Shown here piece after piece: positions 17,201-27,700 of a stretch of 64,000 bases of DNA. Positions within the stretch are counted from its first letter, which is position 1. Every line of letters begins with the position of its first letter. The notes beneath the pieces are model-generated. The model saw nothing but the letters and a program-made list of their open reading frames with translations. It did not search any database and had not been told where the DNA came from. The stretch is from JBGSUZ01 sp964404895 (GTDB lineage: Bacteria > Bacillota > Clostridia > Peptostreptococcales > Acidaminobacteraceae): contig CAYOLV010000001.1 of assembly GCA_964404895.1 (NCBI GenBank), positions 186,001 through 250,000 on the forward strand, given 5' to 3'. A program made the position numbers and the translations under genes.

Positions 17201-19739
17201 AACAGGTGCTTCAGGAACCACTTATGCAGTCGGCGCCATAACTCAAGGGGCAGACAACCGTCACGTGGTATTAACTGTGGCAAGTTTAGATGCATCTGCA
17301 TCAAAAGGCCTTAAAGTTACTTATACAGCTGGAGGCAATGGAACCATTCAGGACCTTTCAGGGAACCCACTGGCAACAGATGGAACAGGTTTAGTCATTC
17401 CGACTTGGGATGTTTCTGCACCAACGGTTAACAGCATCAATCGATTGACCCCTGTTGAGGCGGATACCAAAGCAACAAGTGTCGTCTTCAGAGTAACTTT
17501 CTCAGAGCCTGTAATAGGCATTGATTCGTCAGACTTTATATTGAGTACAACAGGAACAGCATTCGGCAATATTGATTCTGTATCTGCAACTAGCGGAGCA
17601 GCCATAGATGTAACTGTAAATTCCGTTGCAGGAGCTGGAACACTAAGACTGGACTTAAAGGATTCGGGAACAGGAATTACAGATGTTAATGGAGCGGCTA
17701 TAGCATCCGGCTATACAAGTGGTCAAAGTTACACCCTAGACGATGGCACCCCAGTTTTAACGCCAGGTGCAGTTACTAGAACTAGCGACACCACAGGAAC
17801 CGTTAATTTTACCTCAAATGAAGCGGGCAGTTATTATTATGTAGTCGTAGCAGATGGCTCGGTAGCTCCAATCCTTGTCACCAGCGGAGCAGGCATAACG
17901 TGCAGCACAACTGAGACGACTATTACCAACCCAACAGGTCTCACCCCAGGGGAAAAAGACATTTATATTTGTGTAAAAGATGCCTTTGGTAATGTCAGCA
18001 GTCCACTGAAAATAGATATTGCTGCATATTCTTTACTAGATACAACTGCCCCAGTTTTAAGCGCAGGAGCAGTCAGCAGAACTAGTGATACCACAGGAAC
18101 CGTGAAGTTTACCTCAAATGAAGTGGGAAGTTATTATTATGAAGTCGTAGCAGACGGCTCTGCAGCTCCGTTCATTGTCACTAGCGGATCAGGAATAACT
18201 TGCAGCACAACAGAGACTACCATTACCAACCCAACGGGTCTAACCCTAGGGGAAAAAGACATTTATATTTGTGTAAAAGATGCTTTTTGTAATGTCAGCA
18301 GTCCGCTGAAAATAGATTTAGCTGCATATGTGGCACCGGGTGGTGGTTCAAGCGGTGGTTCAAGCGGTGGTTCAAGCGGTGGTTCAAGTGGTGGATCTGG
18401 CGGTGGTTCAAGCGATGATTCTAGTGTAAAAGTTACTCCTACTGTGCCTAAATCCACAAGTGAAAGCATTGTCATCATCAATGGAACAACTCAAAAAGTG
18501 GGAGAAGAAATAAAATCAACTGAAAATGGGAAATCAACTGTAACGGTAAAAGTTAATGATATCCTCATTGCAAGCAAAATTGATGAAGCTTTAAAAGCCA
18601 ATAAAAATGGAACGGATAACCTCATTCAAATTCCTGTATCAGATACGAAATCTGAAGTAGTTAAAGTGGAGTTAACTGGTGAAATTGTAAAAAAACTCGA
18701 AGGAGGCACTTTTGATATATCTATTAAGTGTAATAATGTAGAATATGTCATTCCTGCTGAAGAGTTTACCATCAGTAAGGTTGCTGAAAATCTTGGTGTT
18801 GCTAATGCTAACTTAGACGATATTAAGATTGAGGTAAAAATAACAAAGTTGGATGAGAGTACAATCCAAAAGTATAAAGCAGTTGCTCAAGCAAATAGAG
18901 CAGAGTTAATATTCTCACCAGTCGCCTTCGATGTTGTGGCAAAAACTACAAAAGCTGATGGCACAACTAGGGAAATAAAAATCAATAAATTTAGCAACTA
19001 TGTAGAACGTGTTATGGAAATTCCAGACGGTGCAGATCAAAGTAAAATTACTACAGGTATCGTGTTTAATACGGATGGCACTTACAGCCATATACCAACA
19101 GCAGTATACCAAGTAAATGGAAAGTTCTATGCGAAATTACGATCATTAACAAACTCAGAATACTCCGTTATCTGGAATCCAATTACAGTAAAATCTGTAG
19201 AAAAGCACTGGGCAAAGAACGCAGTCAATGATATGGCATCAAGATTGGTAGTCTTTAATGCGGAAACCTTCGAGCCAAACAAAGCCATTACAAGAGCGGA
19301 CTTTGCAGAGTATATTGTAAGAGCTTTAGGCATTTACAGAGAAGGTTCAATCCACGAAAACAAGTTCAAGGATGTTAGCGCGACAGGCGATAGAACACTT
19401 GCGATTCTCATTGCCAGTGAAAATGGCATTGTTACCGGATACACAGACGGTACTTTTAGACCAGACGCATTGATTACAAGAGAAGAAGCAATGGTCATGT
19501 ATCTGAGAGCCATGAAAATAACAAAGCTTAGTGGTAATGACGTGAATCGATATTTACAGTACACAGATTTTGCAAAAGTAAATGACTGGGCAAAAGAATA
19601 CTTAAAAGAAGTATTGTCTGCACATGTCTTCAACGGAACATCAGCAACAAGTCTCTCTCCAAAAGCGAACTTGACTTACGCTGATGCTGCACAGGCCATT
19701 AAGAATCTTTTGGTGAAGTCGAATCTGATCAACAATTAA
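14253..19739 (+). CDS. 1828-aa S-layer-homology surface protein with Ig-like repeats
   Basis: A secreted, cell-wall-bound protein. Residues 1-31 are a signal peptide (basic start, LSVFLSIALVLGIMPAV). Residues ~36-250 form an N-terminal beta domain (lamin-tail-like, NPGDIAIVAINGD). Then come three kinds of Ig-like repeats: type A at ~264-361, 1165-1260 and 1265-1360 (TVKFTSNEAGSYYYEVV); type B at ~365-476, 592-709 and 710-829 (VSGSGSSSLIFRYT); and Big_5-type at ~478-588 and 831-943 (NPTDNGVNVGVDS). A Gly-Ser linker at ~1361-1391 precedes an unassigned region and three SLH motifs at ~1646-1826, which bind pyruvylated secondary cell-wall polymer. RBS AGAGGAG before the ATG. Its partner genes downstream are also exported. 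Role (adhesin, S-layer component or matrix protein) not determined. Confidence 0.88.
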   Translation: MAIKFKRVLSVFLSIALVLGIMPAVEIGSHATTTLNPGDIAIVAINGDVDAVNSYDRGFSFMPLVDLEAGTVINFTDYGWSDVTGAFITQNTIADAFIHYTAPTTIPAGTVIRCDLYSNSNFTFDYSYAGSGNNYLNLAGLSSSDELLVFTGDRATPTFICAATFVNTGWATSVPTTGVTSGSGSSLPGSGNDSVADLVDDVTAFSFNQPTTANDNCSYSGPTTAATKGDWQTRIANFSNWTFNDIAPIPTPPAGPFTVSGLDSTAPVLSAGAVNRTGETAGTVKFTSNEAGSYYYEVVEDGAAAPSIVTTGAGTPCGTTETTITNPTGLSAGAKDIYIRVKDGSNNVSSPIMIDIPAYALSVLSVTAPSDKSYGVGETLDFTVKFSEAVTIAGGTPYILINLNAGGPSLAYYISGSGTSSLVFRYTVGSGQNDPDGIQLGTAIVGNGATIRNSSSSDATLTLSNVGATTGLLVDTTTPTVSSTNPTDNGVNVGVDSNLVINFSENVKIGTGEIIISKSSNNSTVEVIDVASGKVSGGGTSSITINPNTTLDENTGYYVYIDTNAFDDLAGNSYAGIADTASWNFTTVDSTTPTVTSVNVPMNDTYITNENLDFKVNFDEPVYVNDAGGKPFIPITLNTGGTVNAAYVSGSGSSSLIFRYTIASGKLDEDGVSVGTAITTNGGTLKDVAGNDANLTLYSITSTTGVKIDSVAPTISSVVVPNSGTYKAGQNMNFSVCFTENVDVYTGGGTPYIPMTLDSGETVRATYVSGGNSPYAVFRYTVQSGNFDVNGISFGAAIVANGGIIQDTVGNNANLTLNSVGSTSSIIIDAVAPDVSSFNPADNATGVATNSDLAITFNENVTVGLGTIYIKKSSDNSVVEAIAASSGKVTGSGTPKITINPGITLSEGTEYYIQMGSPAFRDLAGNNFPGILNTDSWSFTTADSTAPILQSAVRDNSTQITVTLSEPAQNLTKANDGGFTVFETGASGTTYAVGAITQGADNRHVVLTVASLDASASKGLKVTYTAGGNGTIQDLSGNPLATDGTGLVIPTWDVSAPTVNSINRLTPVEADTKATSVVFRVTFSEPVIGIDSSDFILSTTGTAFGNIDSVSATSGAAIDVTVNSVAGAGTLRLDLKDSGTGITDVNGAAIASGYTSGQSYTLDDGTPVLTPGAVTRTSDTTGTVNFTSNEAGSYYYVVVADGSVAPILVTSGAGITCSTTETTITNPTGLTPGEKDIYICVKDAFGNVSSPLKIDIAAYSLLDTTAPVLSAGAVSRTSDTTGTVKFTSNEVGSYYYEVVADGSAAPFIVTSGSGITCSTTETTITNPTGLTLGEKDIYICVKDAFCNVSSPLKIDLAAYVAPGGGSSGGSSGGSSGGSSGGSGGGSSDDSSVKVTPTVPKSTSESIVIINGTTQKVGEEIKSTENGKSTVTVKVNDILIASKIDEALKANKNGTDNLIQIPVSDTKSEVVKVELTGEIVKKLEGGTFDISIKCNNVEYVIPAEEFTISKVAENLGVANANLDDIKIEVKITKLDESTIQKYKAVAQANRAELIFSPVAFDVVAKTTKADGTTREIKINKFSNYVERVMEIPDGADQSKITTGIVFNTDGTYSHIPTAVYQVNGKFYAKLRSLTNSEYSVIWNPITVKSVEKHWAKNAVNDMASRLVVFNAETFEPNKAITRADFAEYIVRALGIYREGSIHENKFKDVSATGDRTLAILIASENGIVTGYTDGTFRPDALITREEAMVMYLRAMKITKLSGNDVNRYLQYTDFAKVNDWAKEYLKEVLSAHVFNGTSATSLSPKANLTYADAAQAIKNLLVKSNLINN
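17746..18333 (+). repeat. Tandem ~290-bp duplication inside the SLH gene
   Basis: Positions 17746-18033 and 18046-18333 are tandem copies encoding the last two type-A Ig-like domains; long stretches such as the segment coding for GITCSTTETTITNPTGLT are almost the same at DNA level. A third, more diverged copy lies at 15043-15336. This suggests recent in-frame duplication. Confidence 0.8.
18340..18420 (+). repeat. Short tandem repeat encoding a Gly-Ser linker
   Basis: Repeated GGTGGTTCAAGC units, about five in a row, encode a flexible GGSS linker between the Ig-like stalk and the cell-wall-proximal region. Such arrays can change length by slippage. Confidence 0.9.
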
Positions 19740-19748
19740 TTATTCTTG

Positions 19749-19783
19749 ATGGAGTGCTCTTTAAATAGGGCACTCCATTTTAG
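19749..19783 (+). terminator. Terminator after the 1828-aa SLH gene
   Basis: Stem ATGGAGTGC/GCACTCCAT with a short loop, followed by TTTTA. Confidence 0.8.
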
Positions 19784-19870
19784 GACAAATCATATTGAAA
19801 ATTTCATTAGATTCGATAAATTGAAGTGCAATTAAATCAGCATATAATTACATAATTGAGGAGTGGAGAT

Positions 19871-21385
19871 ATGAAAAAGACTGGAAAAATGATGGCAAGC
19901 TTATTGATGTCTGTGATGATGTTTATGACCGTATTAATGATCCCAGTAACCATTAATGCAGAGAGTAGTGAAGGTCTAAACTATGTGGAAGATGGAAATG
20001 AGATTGGTCTTCCAACCCAAAAAAGCGGTGACTTCATGTATGCCCTACTTGGTGAAGAAGCGGTTATTTGCAAATATGTTGGGCGTAGCGATAAGGTTGT
20101 TATTCCTAATGAACTTGACGGTCATAAAGTAACAAGAATAGGTGTTAATTGTTTTAAAGAAAACTTCAGAATAAGCAGCGTGAGTATTCCTGAAAGTGTT
20201 AATCATATAAGCAATCAGTCGTTTTTAAGTTGCGTCAGTTTAAAACAGGTTAATATACCGAAGGAAGTTAATTACATTGGCAGCTTAGCATTTTTCCGTT
20301 CAGGTCTGAATAGTGTTACAATTAGCAACAAAGATACATATATTGGAATTGGTGCGTTCCAAGAAAGTGCCCTTGAAAGTGTTACACTCCCAGAGGGATT
20401 TACGGGCGAAAGTCTGGATAATAGCGTGTTTAAAAACTGTACAGAGCTATCAAGTGTTACATTACCAACAAGTCTGTTTAGAATTCCTATGGAAACGTTT
20501 GACAATTGCGCGAGTTTATCAAGTATTGTATTACCGAAAGGATTGACAGAAATTGGTGAAGCTGCATTTAGAACGTCTGGGTTAGAAAGTATTAGCCTCC
20601 CAGAGGGTGTAACGACTATGGGTTACTATGCCTTTAAAGAGTGCCCTTCGTTATCAGAAGTTAGCTTACCAAGTACCTTAAAAACGATTGATGATATGGC
20701 ATTTGCCGGGTGTCCTAGTATAATAAGTGTAAATATACCAAATGGAATGACAACCGTTGGAAAGCAAATGTTTGCTTCTTGTGAGAAACTTAAAACGGTT
20801 ACCCTTGCAGACAGTGTGACGAAAGTTGGAGCAGAAGCCTTTAGCGATTGCAATAGCTTAGAAATGGTTAAAATGTCGAAGAACTTAAAAGTCATTGAAG
20901 ATTATGGATTTTCACGCACAGGATTGAAAAGTGTTACTGTGCCAGGCAGCCTTTCAAGTTCTGGATATGGATATGGCGCATTCTCTGAATGTAAGAAACT
21001 GACCCAAATTACTTTTGATAATAAACTGACAATAATTCCAAGTGATATGTTTTGGGGTTGTTCATCGTTGAAAAGTATTACAATTCCTAGCAGTGTTAAA
21101 AAAGTAATGTCTGGTGCATTTAATGAATGCACTGCACTAGAAAGCATAACTGTAATGGGAAATACAGTGATTAATGATGCCTTCGAAGATTGTGAAAATA
21201 TTAAAAAGCTAACTTTAAAGACCATGTATGGTTTGTCTGGAGGACCTGTAAAGAAAGGGACTTGGCTCTATAATGTGGTTTACTACTCAGAAAATTGTGT
21301 TGTATACGCACCAAAAGGAAGTACTGGAGAAAGGTTAGCAAAGGATTATAATTTAAAGTTTCTAGCTATCCCTGTTACAAAGTAA
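19871..21385 (+). CDS. Secreted BspA-type leucine-rich-repeat protein
   Basis: 504 aa from the ATG at 19871, which is correctly spaced from GAGGAGTGG; the frame also has a TTG at 19856, before that site. Residues 1-33 are a signal peptide ending at VTINA. Residues ~75-480 are about fifteen LRR_5 units of the Treponema/Bacteroides BspA kind (repeat core I-G-x-x-A-F-x-x-C-x-x-L-x-x-V-x-L-P). No SLH motif, LPxTG signal or lipobox was seen, so it may be released or held by another surface protein such as its SLH neighbours. BspA-type repeats bind proteins and host or matrix ligands in known cases; the ligand here is unknown. It stands between two SLH genes with terminators on both sides. Confidence 0.88.
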   Translation: MKKTGKMMASLLMSVMMFMTVLMIPVTINAESSEGLNYVEDGNEIGLPTQKSGDFMYALLGEEAVICKYVGRSDKVVIPNELDGHKVTRIGVNCFKENFRISSVSIPESVNHISNQSFLSCVSLKQVNIPKEVNYIGSLAFFRSGLNSVTISNKDTYIGIGAFQESALESVTLPEGFTGESLDNSVFKNCTELSSVTLPTSLFRIPMETFDNCASLSSIVLPKGLTEIGEAAFRTSGLESISLPEGVTTMGYYAFKECPSLSEVSLPSTLKTIDDMAFAGCPSIISVNIPNGMTTVGKQMFASCEKLKTVTLADSVTKVGAEAFSDCNSLEMVKMSKNLKVIEDYGFSRTGLKSVTVPGSLSSSGYGYGAFSECKKLTQITFDNKLTIIPSDMFWGCSSLKSITIPSSVKKVMSGAFNECTALESITVMGNTVINDAFEDCENIKKLTLKTMYGLSGGPVKKGTWLYNVVYYSENCVVYAPKGSTGERLAKDYNLKFLAIPVTK

Positions 21386-21424
21386 GCTGTATTCATAATA
21401 GAAGGTATAAGACGTAAAGAATTT

Positions 21425-21472
21425 AAATCCACTGGGTTCATCATTTCAAGATGGCACTCAGTGGATTTTTAA
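21425..21472 (+). terminator. Terminator after the LRR gene
   Basis: Stem AAATCCACTG/CAGTGGATTT with a loop that itself can pair (CATC/GATG), followed by TTTTAATTT. Confidence 0.8.
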
Positions 21473-21711
21473 TTTGGAAACATAGCGCTTAATTGAACGC
21501 CCCCATTCTTGGCAACCAAAATAAAAATCAAAAGAAATGTTTTGGAATAAATGATAGTCATATTATATACTGGGTAAAAATTAATATACCATTTAACTCC
21601 ATAAATTTACCAATTCAGATAACAGATACATGGTGTAATAAGTTGCTGATGGGATAACATCTCGTAAATGCTTAATCTAGCGAGAGAAATTTATTAAGGG
21701 AGGAAAGTCGT
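21473..21711 (+). promoter_or_regulatory. Leader of the giant SLH gene with possible folded element
   Basis: No gene is seen in this 240-base gap. ATAAATTT at 21601-21608 is the exact reverse complement of AAATTTAT at 21687-21694, and CTCG at 21661-21664 pairs with CGAG at 21681-21684, so the ~95 bases before the ribosome site (AGGGAGG at 21697) could fold into a closed domain. It matches no riboswitch class that I can recognise; the pairing may be chance in A+T-rich DNA. Confidence 0.3.
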
Positions 21712-24700
21712 GTGAAGAGATATATAAAGAAAATAAGTATAGCACTTGTTTTTATTTTGATATTTACCACTTTGCCTATTCAACCCATTGATGTTATTCA
21801 CAATAAGCCTGTTTATGCTGAGGGAAGTCCATCGACTGTCGACATCAGGTATGACAATTTTGCAAATACAGAGAATCTGCAGGTAAACGGCAACGCATTG
21901 ATTGAAAATAATGCGATCATGTTTGAAAGTGGTGGTGGCACAGGGGAAAGTGTCTTCACAAAACAAGCCATTACTTTAGGGGATGATTTGTCCTTTAGCA
22001 CAGCATTTACCTTTAAAAATATTTCTCCAGTGGAACCTACGGATAAAACGAAAGGCGGTTTCACCTTTACCCTTCAATCGGTTGGAAATAATGTGACTGC
22101 AAATAGTTTTCAACATGAAGATGTTGAGCAAAGCTTTAGTGTATCTTTAGTTTCAAATTATAATGATAATGATGCTGCAATGCTTAAGGAGGGGACTCTG
22201 CTTGTAGCATCGGAAAGATTTAAAATAGCATATGATCCGGCTACAACGGATATAAGATGTGAGACCTCTTCTACACCATACGGCGGTGGAGACTATTTTG
22301 GAGGAAGAGGTACCTATTTAGACTCCCATGCAGTGAATGGCCCATTGCCTGAATATTATAATATACGAATTGCATATGTCAGCGAGGAAAAGACCCTGTA
22401 TATGTTTTTCTATAATCCTATAGATGGTTACCAAATTTTCAGCTGGGACGCGGATCTTTCTTTAATGCTGACAAATCAAGTATACGTTGGTTTCATGGGA
22501 TCAATGGGAGATGCGGGAAATAAAAGTGAAATAAGCAGCTGGTACTTCAAAAACGATACAAGTTTATATGATGAATTTGTAGTCGACTATAATATGGAAT
22601 GGCTAACAGAGAGTAAAATTTTGTCCTTCAACAGCGATTTGAATAATATTACGAGTGGACTCAATCTTAGAGGACAGGGTGAGTTCATTGGCACCATCGA
22701 CTGGACCTCCAGTAATATGAAACTAATCAATACGGAGTATGGATTTGTGACTCGGCCAGGCAGCGATGAAGGCGATCGGGCGGTTACTTTGACTGCGACT
22801 TTAAAAAGCGGAGTGGTGGAGAAACAAAAAATATTTAATTGCACGGTTAAAGCGTTAGATCGTACGAATGTAGAAATAGTACAGGGGGATTACTCCTGGT
22901 TAACAGATGGGGTTCTGCTGCGGCGTGGTGGTGGCAGTTCAATCAGTAATATCACAGGGGATTTGTATTTTCCTACTCTAGGTCCTGATTTTACATATAG
23001 GAGCTTTATCAGCTGGACATCTGATAAACCTGATGTGATAAAACCGGATGGAACTGTGACTAGACCTTCTTATGCAGATGGAAATCAAGAGGTTACCCTG
23101 ACAGCTGATATCAGCAGAGGTGCTGCGAACACAAATAAAATATTCATTGTTACTGTAAAAGCCGTTGGAATGGCAGATGGGGAAGCTCTGAATACAGATT
23201 ACACTTGGCTTTGTGATCCATTAGTGCTTGGTGGGAATGCCGCTTTAAACAATGTCACAGAGAATTTGAACCTCCCTGTCTTAGGTTATGCAGGAAGCAG
23301 CATCAGTTGGGTATCTAATAAAACTGAAGTAATCGCAACGGATGGAGCGGTAGTCAGACCTGAAAGCAGCATCGGAGATCAAGTCGTTATTCTGACTGCG
23401 ACGATTAGTCGTGATTCACAGATTTTAACTAAAGAATTCAACATCACCGTTAAGGCCTTGGGCGCAACGGATGCAGAAGCTGTAAATGCAGATTATTCTG
23501 GGCTGACCGATGCAATTGTGTTGGATGGGAATAGTGCATTAAATAATGTTACAGCTAATTTGCGTTTACCTGTTTTGGGCAATAATGGAAGTAATATAGG
23601 TTGGACATCCAGCGACACTGGAATTGTGGGTACGGATGGAACGGTTATCAGACCGACCTATACCGATGGGGATAAGGATGTTGTACTGACTGCAACAATC
23701 ACCAATGGCGCTTTGGTTGGAAGCAAAGTATTTCACATAAAAGTTAAAGCATTGGATGTAACTGATTTGGATCTGGTGAATGCAGACTATTCTTGGTTGA
23801 CTGAAACGATGGTATTTGGTGGCAATGGAATATCTGGGAACATAACCGAGAATTTAAATTTTCCTACTATAGGCAAATTTGGGAGTGCTATCAGTTGGTC
23901 ATCTACAAGTGGTGGGGCGATAACCATTGATGGAACGGTTAATAGACCTGATCGAATTAGCGGTAATCAGGCGGTTACCGTGACAGCTACTATAACAAAG
24001 GGCATGGCTGCGGTCGTAAAAGATTTTAATGTCACAGTTATTGCATTAGGACTAACGGATCAAGAATTAGCAGCTGCGGATTATATGTGGCTGACAAATA
24101 AGTTAGTGAGGAAAGAAAATAGTGGGCTAGATAATGTTACAGGAGATATATACTTTCCAAATATCGGCATAAACGGAAGTAGCGTGACGTGGACAAGCTA
24201 TAGTGCTTCGATTGTGGCGATGGATGGTACAGTGAATAGACCAACCTATAACGAAGGGGATCAGGTGGTTTATATTCGTGCGTCTATAATTTATGGTTCG
24301 GTAGAGTTGTCTAAAAATTTCAGAGTCGTGGTAAAAGCCTTGGGAGCGACAGATCAAGAAGCGGTAAATATTGATTATTTGTGGCTGACTGATCTGATAA
24401 TACTCAGTGGAAATAATTTATTGAGAAATGTTACAGGAAATTTGAGTCTCCCTGCTTATGGCAATAATGGGAGCAGTATTGGCTGGACATCTAGTGATAC
24501 TGCGGTTGTAAATACTGATGGTACGGTGACTAGACCTCTTTATGCAGATGGTAATCGAGAGGTTACCTTGACTGCGTCTATAATTAGAGGCACTGAGGCA
24601 ATGGAAAAAGTGTTCCAACTCAAAGTAAGAGCAGAGGGACTATCGGATGCAGAAATGGTACAACATGACAATTCCTGGTTAAGTGAAGCATTAATGCTGA

Positions 24701-27700
24701 ATAATAATACTGCCTTAGACAATGTTACAACAGATTTGTTCTTTCCAACCCGTGGAGAAAGAGGCAGTTTTATCTGGTGTGAATCTTTAAATCTGGGTGT
24801 GATTGCGGCAGATGGAAAAGTGGCTAGACCCTCCTATTCTCAAGGTGATCAGGTAGTTACAGTAAATTTACACATATGGTCAGGTGGGTCGACTGCGGAT
24901 AGGGCATTTATTTTCACAGTAAAAGCAAAAGATGCTACGGATGCGGAACTTGTAAACGGCGATAAGTTGTGGCTGACCAATGAACGATTGCTCAATAGTA
25001 ATAGTGATATGGATCATATTGTTACAAATTTAATTTTTCCAACACGCGGTATTAACGGTAGCGATATTACATGGACAAGCAACTATGCAGAAGTTGTAAA
25101 TGCAAATGGGATTATAACCAGACCGTCTGTTGGTGATCAAATGGTTACGCTTACGGCTACAATAAGCAAGGGAGAAGCTACAGATATCAAGCGATTCTAC
25201 ATCATGGTTATAGGCCTTGAAAAAAGTGATACACAGAAGGTTATTGCGGATAGAGCATGGCTGACGGATGTCCTTGTGCTAAATGAGAATAGTGCTTTAG
25301 ACAATGTTACAGCTGATTTGTACCTTCCGACCCTTGGCAACAGCGGTAGTACAATAATATGGACAAGCAGTGATACTGCTGTTTTAAATACCAACGGAGC
25401 AGTAACGAGACCGACAAATATTTATGGAGACAAAAATGTTGTTCTGACAGCTATGATAATGACACCAACGGCAAGTACCAGTAAAATTTTTAATATCAAA
25501 GTTATTGCTTTTGAGCCATCTGATATTGAAGAGGTAAAGGCTGATATTGCATGGTTGACTGATACACGTGTACTAAACGGAAACAGCGCTTTAAATAATA
25601 TTCAATCAGATTTGAATCTCCCTACTCTTGGCAGCAATGGTAGCGCCATCATGTGGACCATCAGTGATTCAACCGCTGTGAGTACGAGTGGGACTGTAAC
25701 AAAACCACCTTATGCTGAGGGGGATAAGTCTGTTAAGCTGACAGCGGTTGTAAGCAAGGGCGCTGTTACAATGGAGAAGGAGTTTAATATTCTTATTAAG
25801 AGACTTGCTCAGACAGAAGTTGAACGGGTGAACGACGATTATGCGTGGCTGACTGAAGTGATCGTGCTGAAAGAAAACAGCGCTCTAGACCAGGTTGCTA
25901 CGGATTTGAACCTACCTATCCTTGGAAAGAATGGAAGTAACATAGCCTGGACCATTAGCGATACTGCCGTTGTGAGTATGAACGGAACTGTAACAAGAGC
26001 ATTATTCAAAGAGGGCGATAAAAGGATTACACTTTCCGCTTCTATTAGCAGTGGAACCGTAGCGCCTTTGACAAAAACATTTACAATCGTTGTAAAAGCA
26101 TTTGAAGCATCTGAGGTGGAAAAGGTTGAGGCGGATTATGCGTGGCTGACAGATGCGATGATTTTAAATGAAAATAGCGCCATGAATAGTGTGACCCTGA
26201 ATATGAATTTACCTGATGCGGCACCAATGGGAAGCTCTATCATCTGGACCAGCAGCAATGGGGCTGTTATAGATGTAACAGGCAAGGTTGCAAGACCGAC
26301 ATTTACCCAAGGGGACAAATTGGTTACGCTTGTCGCGGCCATAAGTAATGGTACAGCTTCAAAGGATAAAACCTTTAGCATTACTGTAAAAGCCCTTGAA
26401 CAATCTGAGGTGGAAAAGGTTGAAGCAGATTATGTATGGCTGAGCAGCGGGTTGGTTTTGAATGAAAATACTGCCTCGAATAGCGTTACCTTAGATTTGC
26501 ATTTACCTAATGTGGCACCTATGGGAAGCTCTGTAACCTGGACCAGCAGCAATTCTGATGTTGTAAGTGCAACTGGTAAAGTTGTAAGACCGACATTTAC
26601 CCAGGGGGACCAGAACATTACACTGACAGCTGTCATCAAAATGGGTGCAACCATAAGAGATAAGCAATTTAGCATAACCGTTAAGGCCAATTATATGACC
26701 TATGAGGAAATGATTGCCCGGGATTATGAGTGGTTGACGGAAGATAGAATTCTCGGAAATAACAGTTCTCTGGCTAGTGCTACTGAAAATTTAAGCTTGC
26801 CAGTCAAAGGGATGGATGGTGTCGCAGGAAGCAATATCAGTTGGGCATCCAGCAATCATGGATTTGTTACCATTGGCGGGTACGTCTATAGACCAATGTT
26901 TCACTTGGGAGACCAAACAGTAACCTTGACAGCAACTATTAGTAAAGGAACTGTTTCTTTGAAAAAGAATTTTATAGTCACGGTAAAGTGCCTGGCCTTA
27001 ACAGACGAGGAATCAGTAAACGAATCTGCCAATTGGCTTAAGTCTTACAATACCCTAGGTGGCAATCTTTCAAAATACTCAGTAACTCAGGATCTTTCCT
27101 GGCCTATATCGGGTCCGTATGATACAAACATTGTCTGGCGTTCAAACTTGACTTCAATGATCACCAATGAAGGTAAAGTCACAAGACCACAAAATAAAGC
27201 AGGCAGTATACGTGTTATTGTTACGGCAACTGTTTCTAAAGGATTGAAACAAGTGTCAGTTCCTATTGAATATATTGTATTGGAGGAACCTGACTTAATT
27301 GCACCTATTGTTACAAGTACAACTCCGGAAAATAATGCTACGGGAGTTCTTTGGGATGCAAAAAATATAGTCATCACCTATAGCGAGAATATTATTCTAA
27401 ATCAAAATTCTGGAATAGTACTTAGCGCAGCGGATAATATTCAGCATACGGTAAGAGTAGAGAATAATCAGCTGATTATTACGCCATATTCGATCCTGAG
27501 TTCAGGAGAGAACCGTTTGCAAATTCCTCTGGGCGCCATTACAGATGCAGCAGGAAATCCTTCGGGAGCCTATGAATTGAGTTTTACTATGGAAGAAAAG
27601 CTTGTTAAAAATATTGAAGTGATAAGCTCATATCCAAAATATGGTGAAAAGGATGTGGATGTGAGTAACCTCAATATTTCCGTGCGCTTTGACTCAGATG

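Noticed and set aside
18340..18420. CRISPR-like short repeat
   Set aside because: The units are contiguous, without spacers, in frame with the SLH gene, and encode a Gly-Ser linker.
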